Shown here: in pieces, positions 8,008-16,506 of the stretch | How positions within the stretch are numbered: the first letter of the stretch is position 1 | How the letters are laid out: each line of letters begins with the position of its first letter | DNA from: Clostridiales bacterium UBA1389 | Lineage (GTDB): Bacteria; Bacillota; Clostridia; Oscillospirales; CAG-382 | NCBI GenBank assembly: GCA_002305335.1 | Contig: DBQR01000055.1 | Span: 1 to 27,959, forward strand | Length of the DNA: 27,959 nucleotides | Direction of reading: 5' to 3' | Translations under genes and position numbers: made by a program | Notes under the pieces: model-generated | Seen by the model: the letters and a program-made list of their open reading frames with translations, nothing else | The model's database searches: none | What the model was told of the DNA's origin: nothing

Positions 8008-10746
8008 TTATATTCGTTTGTTTCGTTTTGCTTTTCCTTTGTTTTTAATTTCAATCCCCAGCAGTACAAGCTGGATAAGCAGGAAGTAAACAAAGGCCAC
8101 CGAGGAGGCCGCAAGGGCATCCCGGATATTAACCGTCTCAAAGCTGAAGGCTTTCGAAACGACGGGGATACAGGTAAGGGACAAGGTTATCCCCATCCCC
8201 GTTATAAAGGCGATAACCGAATTGTAGTTACGGTAAAATTTGTTGGTGAACACCGACCGGCTTTTTCCCGTCATAAGGGAAAACAAAAACAACAGTGCTG
8301 AATAGGTGATTATCGAAACGCTTATCCTTGACAGTCCGCTTTCGGCGGTTATTCTTCCCGAAAAGATACAAAGCAAACCGCCGAAAACCGAATATACAAG
8401 GGAAATAAGAATTCCCTTCGATAATGAAAGATATGACACCTCATGGTTTTTTTCCTGCAGAATCTTACGGTTTTCGGGGGAAAAGGAGGGGGTAAAGGCA
8501 AGGGAAAAGCCGAAAATTATATTTACAGCCATTCCGAAAACCAGAATGTCCATAAGCCTGAAGGGAATTTCCCCGAAAATAAGCAGGGAAAAGAACATCC
8601 AGAAAAACAATATAAGAAAGCCGCTGGTCATAAAGTGGCAGGCGTCGGCTATCCGCTTGGTAATAAGCTTTGACTGCTTTATGGTTTCCACCACCGCATC
8701 GAAGCCCCCGCCGGTAAGCTGAACGTCGCAGGCGTGAAGCAGGGCGTCGTTGGAGGTTTTGGTGGAAACAAAGGAGGAGTCTGCTTCCTTAACCAGCCTA
8801 AGCTGTTCGATTTTCGACGCGGTAAAGGCGATTTTATGCTTGTTTTGCCTTCTTAATTTCAATATGTATAAAAGCTCGTCATCGGTCAGCCCCGTAAACA
8901 GCCTGTATTTTTCGTTGTTGGCGATAAACAGGCCTTCTTCGGTTTCGCGGAGGATTTTAGGGGTGCAGATTTCCTCCTCACCGGAAATAACCCCGGTGTT
9001 TTTTGCCATATTCAATGAGTTGTAGTAGGAATCGTCGGAAAACACCACCGTTGTAATCCCCGCCTGACTGCACTTGAATACGGCGGAGGCGGTTTTTATT
9101 TCAAGGGAGGTGTAGAATCCGGCAAAGCCCAAAAAGATAAGCTTTCTTTCCGAAGTGATGTCCCTTAAGGTTTCCGCCCCGGTATAACCCATGGCAACGG
9201 CTATGGGTATCATGGTCTTTGACATTTCATTGGCGGCGGCAATTATTTTTTCCTTTGCCCTTTCGTCAATGCGGTAGTTTTTCCCCTCCTTGCGGTAGCC
9301 CACGCACCTTGACAGAACGTTTTCCGGTGAACCCCTGAGTATTACACAGGGCTTTCCGTCCATTAGCCCCAAAACCCTGCACATTTCGCCGAAGCTGTCG
9401 TATTCGGTTTCGATTCTGAAAAAGTTTTCCCTTGCTTCCTCAAGGGTGTAACCCGTTTCGTTTGCCGCGTTAAGCAGGGCAAGGGTAAAGGGGGAGGCTT
9501 CGTAAACTTCATCTTTTGTCTTTTTCTTTTTGGCTTTGGGGTCTTTTAGTTTTTCCCTTATGGAGGAACACAAAAGCAGGCATCTTATGATATCCTGGGC
9601 TTGTGCCTTGTTCTGGCGGTTGTATTCCGAAATTTCGGTGTTGTCGTAAAAACTCTGAAGGTTGATGGTTTTCGGGGGGAAGGCGGTATCCTTGCCGCAC
9701 ATTATTGTGTCGGTTTCGGCAATTCTTTCAAAGGCATCAAGATTACGGAATATTCCTCCGCCCTTCAGGGTATCGGAAATGCTTTTCGCCGTGGCTGCGG
9801 CGGTAAGGGAAAACACCGTATCGCAGAGGGAGGCAGCTCCCACCCCAAGGGCGACAATAAAGGTGTCCGTAAGGTTCGCTCTGCTTATAATACCCGCAAA
9901 AAGCAGGAATATCTGGGACACAACCGCCCCTATGCTGATAATCCTCCCCGCTTTAAGCACGGTTTTCAAATATGCGGGAAGGTGGGAGGAATAGCTCTTT
10001 TTCACGTGTTTATTTATAAGCACGTCTTTGCCGGTGGCGCATACCACGGCGGTGGCGTTACCGCCGGTGACTATGGTGCCGGCGTAAACCATGTTTTCGT
10101 AAACCCTTACGTCCTTTGTGGGGGAAAGAAATCTTGCGTCCTTCTGGGAGGCGTTTTGTTTGCCGCTCACCGGCGTTTCCAAAACCGTGAAGGAGGTGCA
10201 TTCGATAAGTCTTGCGTCGGCGGGGACGATGTTGTCGCTTTCAAGGACGATTATATCCCCCGGCACAAGGGCGCGGCTGTCGGTTACAAAGGTTTTTCCC
10301 TCCCGTATAACCGTCGCCCGGGGGGAGGACAGCTTTAAAACCTTTATGAAGGTTTTCCCCGCAAAATGTTCCAGCAGGGCGTTTATTATGGTTATTGCCA
10401 CGATACCCGCCGCCATGGCAAGGTATTCCGCCCCGCCCCGGAAAATAAAAAACATAATTGAGGAAAAGAACAAAAACACCGGCACCAGGTTCTTTATCTG
10501 GCGTTTTATTGAGGATACAAAACCCACCGGCACCTCGCCGGAGATTATGTTGTAGCCGTATTTGCCCCTTAATTTCCTGACCTGCTTTACCGAAAGTCCC
10601 CCGGATATGTCCGAACCGAAACTGGCCGCCACCTCATGGGGGTACATTTCGGGGAAGGTAAGATCCTCTTCCGAAAGGCGGCGTGCCGACGCCGATGTGA
10701 AGGTGTTTATATTCGGGTATTCAGCGTTGGTCGGGTTTTCAGACAT
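8008..10746 (-). CDS. Degenerate P-type ATPase-like membrane protein (predicted catalytically dead)
   Basis: The 912-residue product follows P-type cation ATPase architecture. It has an N-terminal GLSVKQVRKLRGKYGYN segment and two membrane helices (about 85-128). An actuator domain follows with LVPGDIIVLESDNIVPADARL (160-180). Next come two further helices (about 268-320), an N-domain with RGSPENVLSRC (471-481, the KGAPE equivalent), and a C-terminal membrane block (about 705-900). The catalytic signatures are all altered: TGES reads SGKQ (194-197), the helix-4 PEGL reads SLCD (306-309), and the phosphorylation motif DKTGT reads KDTAF (352-356). DPPR reads YTSL, TGD reads SDD (570-572), and GDGVNDAPAL reads TKTSNDALLH. 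The frame is unbroken, which argues for a maintained protein rather than a decaying gene. Ion pumping by the standard phospho-Asp cycle looks impossible. The role is unknown; I infer a structural, sensory or scaffold function. It starts 21 bases after the clpE-like gene. Confidence 0.85.
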   Translation of the reverse strand: MSENPTNAEYPNINTFTSASARRLSEEDLTFPEMYPHEVAASFGSDISGGLSVKQVRKLRGKYGYNIISGEVPVGFVSSIKRQIKNLVPVFLFFSSIMFFIFRGGAEYLAMAAGIVAITIINALLEHFAGKTFIKVLKLSSPRATVIREGKTFVTDSRALVPGDIIVLESDNIVPADARLIECTSFTVLETPVSGKQNASQKDARFLSPTKDVRVYENMVYAGTIVTGGNATAVVCATGKDVLINKHVKKSYSSHLPAYLKTVLKAGRIISIGAVVSQIFLLFAGIISRANLTDTFIVALGVGAASLCDTVFSLTAAATAKSISDTLKGGGIFRNLDAFERIAETDTIMCGKDTAFPPKTINLQSFYDNTEISEYNRQNKAQAQDIIRCLLLCSSIREKLKDPKAKKKKTKDEVYEASPFTLALLNAANETGYTLEEARENFFRIETEYDSFGEMCRVLGLMDGKPCVILRGSPENVLSRCVGYRKEGKNYRIDERAKEKIIAAANEMSKTMIPIAVAMGYTGAETLRDITSERKLIFLGFAGFYTSLEIKTASAVFKCSQAGITTVVFSDDSYYNSLNMAKNTGVISGEEEICTPKILRETEEGLFIANNEKYRLFTGLTDDELLYILKLRRQNKHKIAFTASKIEQLRLVKEADSSFVSTKTSNDALLHACDVQLTGGGFDAVVETIKQSKLITKRIADACHFMTSGFLILFFWMFFSLLIFGEIPFRLMDILVFGMAVNIIFGFSLAFTPSFSPENRKILQEKNHEVSYLSLSKGILISLVYSVFGGLLCIFSGRITAESGLSRISVSIITYSALLFLFSLMTGKSRSVFTNKFYRNYNSVIAFITGMGITLSLTCIPVVSKAFSFETVNIRDALAASSVAFVYFLLIQLVLLGIEIKNKGKAKRNKRI

Positions 10747-10767
10747 AAATTACCCACTTCTTTTATT

Positions 10768-13053
10768 TTAGTAAACAAAAGCGCAGCTTACGGCATAAGG
10801 GGAGCCGGCTTCGGGTAAGCCCAATATAATTTCGCTTACGGGGTTGGTATAGCTGTCGATAATTTTGGCGGCCGCCACGTCTTCGATATCCGTCTGGATA
10901 AGGCGGCGAAGATTCCTTGCGCCGTATTTTTCGCTGTAACCCTTTTCGGCGATGAGTCTGGCTTCCTCCCGGGTGAAGGTGAGCTTTATTCCCTTGTCGA
11001 ACAGCACTTTGGCAAGGTCGTTTAACATTATCATTGCAATATCAACGAAGTTTTCCTTTGTCAGGCGGTTGAACACTATTATATCGTCCACCCGGTTTAT
11101 GAATTCGGGGCGTAAAAAGCCCTCAAGGGCCTTTTTAACCCTTTCTTCGTCGCTGGTACGGAAGGTGTTGGAAAAGCCCGCCGACGGGGAAACGTCCCGG
11201 CTGCCTGCGTTGGTGGTCATTACGATAACCGTATTTTCAAAGTTGCACACCTTGCCGTGGGAGTCGGTTATCCGCCCGTCGTCAAGGATTTGCAGAAGTA
11301 TATTAAGCACATCCGGGTGTGCCTTTTCAATCTCGTCAAAGAGTATTACGCTGTAGGGCTTGCGGCGGATTTTTTCGGTAAGCTGCCCCGCCTCGTCATA
11401 GCCCACATACCCCGGAGGGGAGCCGATTATCCGGGAAACCGAATGCTTTTCCATAAATTCCGACATATCAAGGCGGATTAAGGTTTCGGGGGAATCGAAG
11501 AGATAGTTTGCCAGCACCTTAACCAGTTCGGTTTTCCCCACGCCGGTGGAGCCGGCGAAGATGAAGGAAACGGGCTTGCGTTTATAGCTTATTCCCGCCC
11601 GGCTGCGTTTGATAGCCCTGGCAAGGCGGGAAACCGCCGTGTCCTGGCCGATTATCCGCTTTTTGATTTCGCTTTCCATCCGGTCTATTTTGGCGAATTC
11701 GTTTTCGGTTATGTTTGAAGCGGGGATACCCGTCCACACCTCAATCACCTTGGCGATATCGTCGGTGGAAAGGTACAGCTTGTCGCGGGAGGCGGAAAGC
11801 TGGTCAAACCTTTCGTTGCATTTTATAAGCCTTGTCTTGTAGTCGGCTATGGTTTTATAGTCCTCTTCGGTTTTGACTTCCTTGGATTCGATGGCTTCCA
11901 TGGCGGCATTAAGTCCCTTTAATTCGGCGGAAACCGATTCCAGTTCGTTAATGACCGGCGAATTCATGGCAAGGTGGGAGGATGCCTCGTCAAGGAGGTC
12001 GATTGCCTTGTCGGGGAGGTACCTGTCGGTGATATACCGTTCCGAAAGCCGGACGATTTCGTGAATGATGGTATCGCTTATGCGGATACCGTGATATTCT
12101 TCGTAATACCTCTTTATTCCCCTTAAAATCGCCTCGGAATCCTCAATGGAGGGTTCGTTCACCATTACCGGCTGGAAACGGCGTTCAAGGGCGGCGTCGT
12201 TTTCGATATACTTCCGGTATTCGTTTAAGGTGGTGGCGCCGATAAGCTGGATTTCCCCCCGGGATAAGGCGGGCTTTAAAATATTGGCGGCGTTAAGGGA
12301 ACCTTCGGCGGAGCCGGCGCCCACTATGGAATGGATTTCGTCAATCACCAGTATTATATTGCCGAGGCGTTTGACGTCGTCAATCAGCCCCTTCATCCGG
12401 TTTTCGAACTGTCCCCTAAACTGGGTGCCCGCCACAATGGCGGTCATATCCACCAGGTAAACCTCCTTATCCCTTAACTTGTAAGGAACGTTGCCGGAAG
12501 CTATCCTCTGGGCAAGGAGTTCGGCTATTGCGGTTTTGCCCACCCCCGCTTCACCGATGAGACAGGGATTATTCTTCTGCCGGCGGCAGAGAATCTGCAT
12601 AACCCTTGTAAGCTCGGTTTGCCGGCCTATTATGTTGTCAAGCTTGCCGTCCCTTGCCTTCTGGGTGAGGTTAATGCAGAATCCGTCAAGGAATCTGGAT
12701 TTGGGCGGGGCTTTCTGATTGGTTTTCTGCTGGTTTTCGGCTTCCCGCTTTACAAGCGGGTTTTCCTTGTTTCCGAAAATCGCCGAAAGGTCAAGGGCGG
12801 GAGCCCTGCCTTCCTCGTCGTCTTCCGTCTGGGGGACGATTTCCGGGAGCATTTCATTTAATTCTTCCGCCATCTGGGCGAAATCCTCCTCAGTTATTCC
12901 CATTTTTTTAAGTATGTCGTTTTCCGGTTTTATGCCTAACTCCCTGGCGCAGGGGAGGCAGAGACCTTCGTTTTTAACCTGATTACCGTTTTTGCGGGTA
13001 ACGTATATAACGGCGACCCTTTGATGACACCGGTCGCAAAGTTTTCTTATCAT
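10768..13053 (-). CDS. ClpE-like ATP-dependent Clp unfoldase with N-terminal zinc finger
   Basis: This is a double-AAA+ HSP100 unfoldase that would deliver substrates to ClpP or disaggregate proteins. The 761-residue product begins with a treble-clef-like zinc module (Cys6, Cys9, Cys32, Cys35), as in ClpE rather than the double Clp-N repeat of ClpC. The first AAA+ domain has GEAGVGKT (167-174) and ILVIDEIHSI; a middle domain has a short coiled-coil stretch; the second AAA+ domain has GSTGVGKT (501-508), VILFDEIEKAHPD and FLRPEFINRVDD. A SAGF loop after the second Walker B region is at the place of the ClpP-binding IGF/VGF loop. The region between zinc finger and first AAA+ domain is acidic and low in complexity. 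No CtsR box is evident upstream. The ATG at 13053 has only a weak ribosome binding site. Confidence 0.9.
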   Translation of the reverse strand: MIRKLCDRCHQRVAVIYVTRKNGNQVKNEGLCLPCARELGIKPENDILKKMGITEEDFAQMAEELNEMLPEIVPQTEDDEEGRAPALDLSAIFGNKENPLVKREAENQQKTNQKAPPKSRFLDGFCINLTQKARDGKLDNIIGRQTELTRVMQILCRRQKNNPCLIGEAGVGKTAIAELLAQRIASGNVPYKLRDKEVYLVDMTAIVAGTQFRGQFENRMKGLIDDVKRLGNIILVIDEIHSIVGAGSAEGSLNAANILKPALSRGEIQLIGATTLNEYRKYIENDAALERRFQPVMVNEPSIEDSEAILRGIKRYYEEYHGIRISDTIIHEIVRLSERYITDRYLPDKAIDLLDEASSHLAMNSPVINELESVSAELKGLNAAMEAIESKEVKTEEDYKTIADYKTRLIKCNERFDQLSASRDKLYLSTDDIAKVIEVWTGIPASNITENEFAKIDRMESEIKKRIIGQDTAVSRLARAIKRSRAGISYKRKPVSFIFAGSTGVGKTELVKVLANYLFDSPETLIRLDMSEFMEKHSVSRIIGSPPGYVGYDEAGQLTEKIRRKPYSVILFDEIEKAHPDVLNILLQILDDGRITDSHGKVCNFENTVIVMTTNAGSRDVSPSAGFSNTFRTSDEERVKKALEGFLRPEFINRVDDIIVFNRLTKENFVDIAMIMLNDLAKVLFDKGIKLTFTREEARLIAEKGYSEKYGARNLRRLIQTDIEDVAAAKIIDSYTNPVSEIILGLPEAGSPYAVSCAFVY

Positions 13054-13110
13054 TTATTAAACCATGCCTTTCTGCGGAGTGGGTGAATGAGTGACTGAAT
13101 CAGCTTCAGA

Positions 13111-13692
13111 TTAATGCCCCGAATCTTTGTCCGCGGATATGTCTGTCTTTATATTATATTTTAAGTAAACACATACAAGATACATAAACAACGAAAACAG
13201 CATTGCCGCGGCGGATACTATCGACATTATCGCAACAAGCGTTTCATTGTCGTAAAAAAGAATAAGCAGCCCTAAGGATATTGCAAGAATGAAGGTGGCA
13301 AGCTTACCGTACCATCTCGAAACCACCAGATCCTTTGCCCCTTTTTTGGCAAGTACAATACCCCCTGCCAGCATAAGCAGTTCCTTGACAAATATAAGGG
13401 CTGTAAGGATATAGACGATTGTATTCTGTATGGCAATGCAGATGAAGGCTGTCGCCTGCATCAGCTTGTCGGCAATGGGGTCCATCATTTTGCCGAAATC
13501 GGTTATCCAGTTGTTTTTTCTTGCCAGGTACCCGTCTACTACATCGGTAATCCCCGCCAGCAGGAATATCCCCAGTGCGAGTATCCGGTTGTGGGGGACA
13601 TTGCTGAAAAACATAAACACGAAACAGGGTATCATCAAAAAGCGGATTACCGATAGAATATTGGGTATTTGTCGTTTTTCAAAAATCCTCAT
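13111..13692 (-). CDS. pgsA: CDP-diacylglycerol--glycerol-3-phosphate 3-phosphatidyltransferase
   Basis: PgsA makes phosphatidylglycerol phosphate from CDP-diacylglycerol and glycerol-3-phosphate in the inner membrane. The 193-residue product is mostly hydrophobic with several membrane helices and carries the full CDP-alcohol phosphotransferase motif, DGYLAR followed by GKMMDPIAD (Asp50, Asp53, Gly54, Arg58, Gly68, Asp71, Asp75). It starts NIPNILS-like (RQIPNILSVIRFLMIP), typical of PgsA. The ATG at 13692 is preceded by GAGAGG at a rather long distance of 12 bases. A long hairpin occupies its leader. Confidence 0.94.
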   Translation of the reverse strand: MRIFEKRQIPNILSVIRFLMIPCFVFMFFSNVPHNRILALGIFLLAGITDVVDGYLARKNNWITDFGKMMDPIADKLMQATAFICIAIQNTIVYILTALIFVKELLMLAGGIVLAKKGAKDLVVSRWYGKLATFILAISLGLLILFYDNETLVAIMSIVSAAAMLFSLFMYLVCVYLKYNIKTDISADKDSGH

Positions 13693-13712
13693 TTTTATTA
13701 TATGCCTCTCAC

Positions 13713-13753
13713 GTCCGTCAAAACCCTCCTTATTCTACCGGGTTTTTACGGAC
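13713..13753. repeat. Long inverted repeat (14-bp arms) between cvpA and pgsA
   Basis: Arms GTCCGTCAAAACCC (13713-13726) and GGGTTTTTACGGAC (13740-13753) pair with a single mismatch around a 13-base loop. On the minus strand it lies in the pgsA leader 14 bases after the cvpA stop, with AAGGA in the loop. On the plus strand it is followed eight bases later by a T7 run, but no plus-strand gene ends there. It could be an attenuator, an RNA processing or stabilising element, or an operator. Confidence 0.6.
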
Positions 13754-13766
13754 AAATTCAGTTTTT

Positions 13767-14477
13767 TTATAATAACCAGGATATTATATCGATTTTTTCG
13801 AACCATTTGAAGAGTATTGTGGAATCGGGGTTTATCCGGGAAAGCAAGGGCAGGTCCTTCGCCTGAAGGTAGGGAAGGATAAGCTTAATCATAAACACGA
13901 ATATGCTTACCTTTACCAGGGCAAGCACCGCCCCTAAAATTATCCCAAGCAGGGTGTTTGCCTGTTTCAGTCCGGGAATGCTCACTATTCTGTCAAGGAT
14001 TATGGCGGCAAATTTCAAGACTATAATCGTCCCGAAAAACAGTATGATAAACGAAAGCAGCAGGGCGATGGTTTTCACCAGAGGTTCAGACACGAAATTA
14101 ACCATTTCGTCCCTCAGCTTGTCGGTTTGATTTTCCTTCCAGGTGTTGTATTTTTCCTCGAATTCCCTGCTGTCGATTCCCACTATGTCAAGGAATTTTT
14201 CAAAGTCCGAAGATTCCTTAACCTCATCGGGGTTGTAGTTTTCGTCGGACGCCGAAACCATGTCCGCAAGGCGTTGGTTTATTTCCTCCCTCACCCTGTC
14301 GGCGGCGGTTGATTCCAAAAACACCCCCTGAAGTTTAGAGGCAAACAACGCCACCACAATAACGGCAACAATTATACTCCCCATGCTTATGGCGGTTTTG
14401 ACAAAACCGTTCTTTGCACCGAAAAACACCGATAAACCAATGATAACAGCTATAATAATATCAAGTACCGCACTCAT
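13767..14477 (-). CDS. CvpA family membrane protein
   Basis: CvpA-family proteins are small integral membrane proteins linked in some bacteria to colicin V export and envelope stress; the biochemical role is unclear. The 236-residue product shows the family opening (VLDIIIAVIIGLSVFFGAKNGF), a second helix at about 28-46, a soluble acidic loop (about 60-125), and two further helices around 130-165 and 170-205, with the family-like PGLKQANTLLG stretch between them. The insertion loop is longer than in short (about 160-180 residue) CvpA proteins. CGGAGG lies nine bases before the ATG at 14477, and the stop of the upstream gene is only two bases away. Confidence 0.88.
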   Translation of the reverse strand: MSAVLDIIIAVIIGLSVFFGAKNGFVKTAISMGSIIVAVIVVALFASKLQGVFLESTAADRVREEINQRLADMVSASDENYNPDEVKESSDFEKFLDIVGIDSREFEEKYNTWKENQTDKLRDEMVNFVSEPLVKTIALLLSFIILFFGTIIVLKFAAIILDRIVSIPGLKQANTLLGIILGAVLALVKVSIFVFMIKLILPYLQAKDLPLLSRINPDSTILFKWFEKIDIISWLL

Positions 14478-14479
14478 TG

Positions 14480-15736
14480 TCAGTTGCCTCCGTTTTGTTT
14501 TGATAAAATATATGTATCGCTGCCGTAAAACACCGCTTTGTTTTTATAAAGAAAGATAAGCCGTTTATTATCCTTGTCCTGCAGCACCGAAACGTAGGAA
14601 AGCCCGACGTTTTCCTCTTTAACCGTTTCCAGGGTGGTGAGATCCACCGTATAGAGGATACCGACACTGTAAATATATGCGTATTCCCCCACTATATCCA
14701 TTGAGGATACGTTGTTGTGGAAGGACTTTTCCCCTATGTATTCCCCCGCCGAATTGTAAAACTTAATACTTGTGGCGTTGGAAAGGCCGGCTTCGGAAAG
14801 GGAAAGGGAAATATATCCGTCGTTGAAGGCATAACCCTTGGGGGCCTGTTCCCCGAAATCAACGGTTGAAACCAGCTCGTTGCTGCTGGAATAAATCCTC
14901 AGGGCTTTGTTTGTCAGGATAATATAGGAACCATTGCCGTTGAATTTCACCTTCCAGGGGATTTCCCCCTTATATTCGAAAAACACGAAGTCATTGGGGT
15001 CTGCCACATTGAACACATGCATCCCCCCCAGGAATTCCCCGTCGGAGGTATTTGACAGGGTGCAGACGGCAGCCCTGCCCCCGTCGGCTGAAAGACCTAT
15101 GCCGCTGGCGTACCGGTCGGCAAAGTAGTAGTAGAAGACAATTCTGAAGTTGCTGTCGTAAACCTCTATCCCCGAACGGTAGCCCCTTGAGGCGGTAAGC
15201 ACGGCGTAGTTCCCCGCCGGGCAGGCGCACAGGTCAAGCACAGGATAGGTGAAATTCTGGGAATACACCTTGGCGTAAACCGAGTAGATGTTCACCTTAT
15301 AGCCCTTACGGTCGCTTACCATAAGCATACTGCCGTTGGTGGCGGTGATGGGGTCGGTATAATATTCCGTATCTTTTAAGTACCGTTCCCCCGTCATATC
15401 GAATATCCGGACCCCGTTGGTGTCGGTTATCGCTAAATTCCCGTTGGTTATAAGCCCCTTTGTGTTTTGTTCGGTGTCGAATTCTATGATGCTTCCGTCG
15501 GTGATAACCGTATCCGCATCCACCGACATGAATTTAAGCATATACCGGAAATTATCCATTGAAAGGCTGCCGCCGAAAAAGGTAAAACCGAACACCACAA
15601 AGGCCACAAGGTCGAATAAAACCGCATACTTAACAAAGCTAAGCCGCCTTGCCAAGGATTCGTAATAGTCCGCAGGGGCGGGGCTTTGGGATTTGGTTTT
15701 ATGTTTTCTGGTGGTGAAGATTGAAAAAGCTCCCAA
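14480..15736 (-). CDS. DUF5711 family membrane-anchored beta-propeller-like protein
   Basis: The 418-residue product has a short basic cytoplasmic tail, one membrane helix at about 34-57, and a large extracytoplasmic part made of repeating beta-rich units such as GLITNGNLAITDTNGVRIFD and NAVLT/GSYIILTN-type strands, as in DUF5711 proteins of Clostridia. No enzyme motif is visible and no function is established. The start is a TTG at 15736 with GAGG eight bases upstream; the next Met lies beyond the membrane helix, so TTG is well supported. It is followed at once by cvpA, suggesting co-expression. Confidence 0.82.
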   Translation of the reverse strand: MGAFSIFTTRKHKTKSQSPAPADYYESLARRLSFVKYAVLFDLVAFVVFGFTFFGGSLSMDNFRYMLKFMSVDADTVITDGSIIEFDTEQNTKGLITNGNLAITDTNGVRIFDMTGERYLKDTEYYTDPITATNGSMLMVSDRKGYKVNIYSVYAKVYSQNFTYPVLDLCACPAGNYAVLTASRGYRSGIEVYDSNFRIVFYYYFADRYASGIGLSADGGRAAVCTLSNTSDGEFLGGMHVFNVADPNDFVFFEYKGEIPWKVKFNGNGSYIILTNKALRIYSSSNELVSTVDFGEQAPKGYAFNDGYISLSLSEAGLSNATSIKFYNSAGEYIGEKSFHNNVSSMDIVGEYAYIYSVGILYTVDLTTLETVKEENVGLSYVSVLQDKDNKRLIFLYKNKAVFYGSDTYILSKQNGGN

Positions 15737-15762
15737 TGTTTTTACCTCAAAAATGTTATCAA

Positions 15763-16497
15763 TCAGTAAAATACCCTGTTTAAATACAACCCGCAGGGGG
15801 GCATTGTCCTGCCTGCGTTTTCCCTTTTACGACCTTTTATGATTTCCTTAACCGGCATATCTATGGCACCGAAAAGTATATCCAGGGCGGTGCCCGTCAT
15901 TATCCGTACCATATTGTACAAAAAGCCGTCGGCAGAAATGTATATTTTAACGAAATCCCCTTCCCTTACGGCACCGAACTGCCGGACAGTCCGTACGGTG
16001 TCCGAAACGCTTGAATTGGAAGCCATAAAGGCGGAAAAATCATTTTTTCCGGTAAACTGACTGCATATTTTATTAAGTTCGTCCACGTCGATGTATTTGG
16101 GGAACATAAAGGCGGTGTCGGGGAAAAACACGTTTTTTATTCTGCTGTTCCAGATAAGGTACATATATTCCTTACCCTTTGCCGAATAGCGGGAATGGAA
16201 GCCGTCGTCTGCGTCGAAGGCCTGCCTGACACATATATCCTCCGGAAGGTTCCGGTTTACCGCAAGGGGGATGCTGTCGTTGTCAACATCGATAAGTTTA
16301 TCAAGATGGCAGAAAAATTCATTTGCATGAACCCCCGCGTCGGTACGGGAACAGCCGGTGACTTTCACGCTTGTTTTAAAGGTTGCTTCAATGGCGTTTT
16401 GAAGGGTTTTCTGAACCGAAGGCTTTTTTGCCTTTGTCTGTACCTGCCAGCCGCAGTAATCAGTGCCTTTGTAGGATATAACAAGGGCGGTTTTCAT
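15763..16497 (-). CDS. truA: tRNA pseudouridine(38-40) synthase TruA
   Basis: TruA isomerises uridines 38-40 in the anticodon arm of tRNAs. The 244-residue product opens LVISYKGTDYCGWQVQ, has the catalytic motif GCSRTDAGVHA (Asp53), RYSAKGKEYMYLIWN and the C-terminal FLYNMVRIMTG. Length is typical. The ATG at 16497 is preceded by AAGGAGA, which overlaps the ecfT stop region. The order ecfA1-ecfA2-ecfT-truA matches the conserved Firmicute arrangement. Confidence 0.97.
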   Translation of the reverse strand: MKTALVISYKGTDYCGWQVQTKAKKPSVQKTLQNAIEATFKTSVKVTGCSRTDAGVHANEFFCHLDKLIDVDNDSIPLAVNRNLPEDICVRQAFDADDGFHSRYSAKGKEYMYLIWNSRIKNVFFPDTAFMFPKYIDVDELNKICSQFTGKNDFSAFMASNSSVSDTVRTVRQFGAVREGDFVKIYISADGFLYNMVRIMTGTALDILFGAIDMPVKEIIKGRKRENAGRTMPPCGLYLNRVFY

Positions 16498-16506
16498 GGT
16501 TTCTCC

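Noticed and set aside
9601..10338. A 245-codon plus-strand open frame opposite the P-type ATPase-like gene
   Set aside because: Antisense shadow with low-complexity composition; the opposite strand has a full membrane-protein pattern with matching family segments.
8008..10746. Reading the P-type ATPase homologue as a pseudogene
   Set aside because: There is no stop or frameshift in 912 codons, it has a plausible start, and membrane segments and several structural motifs are kept, so a maintained protein is more likely.
13692..13730. TTGACG and TATAAT before pgsA as a promoter
   Set aside because: The spacer is only 13 bases, too short for a sigma-A promoter.
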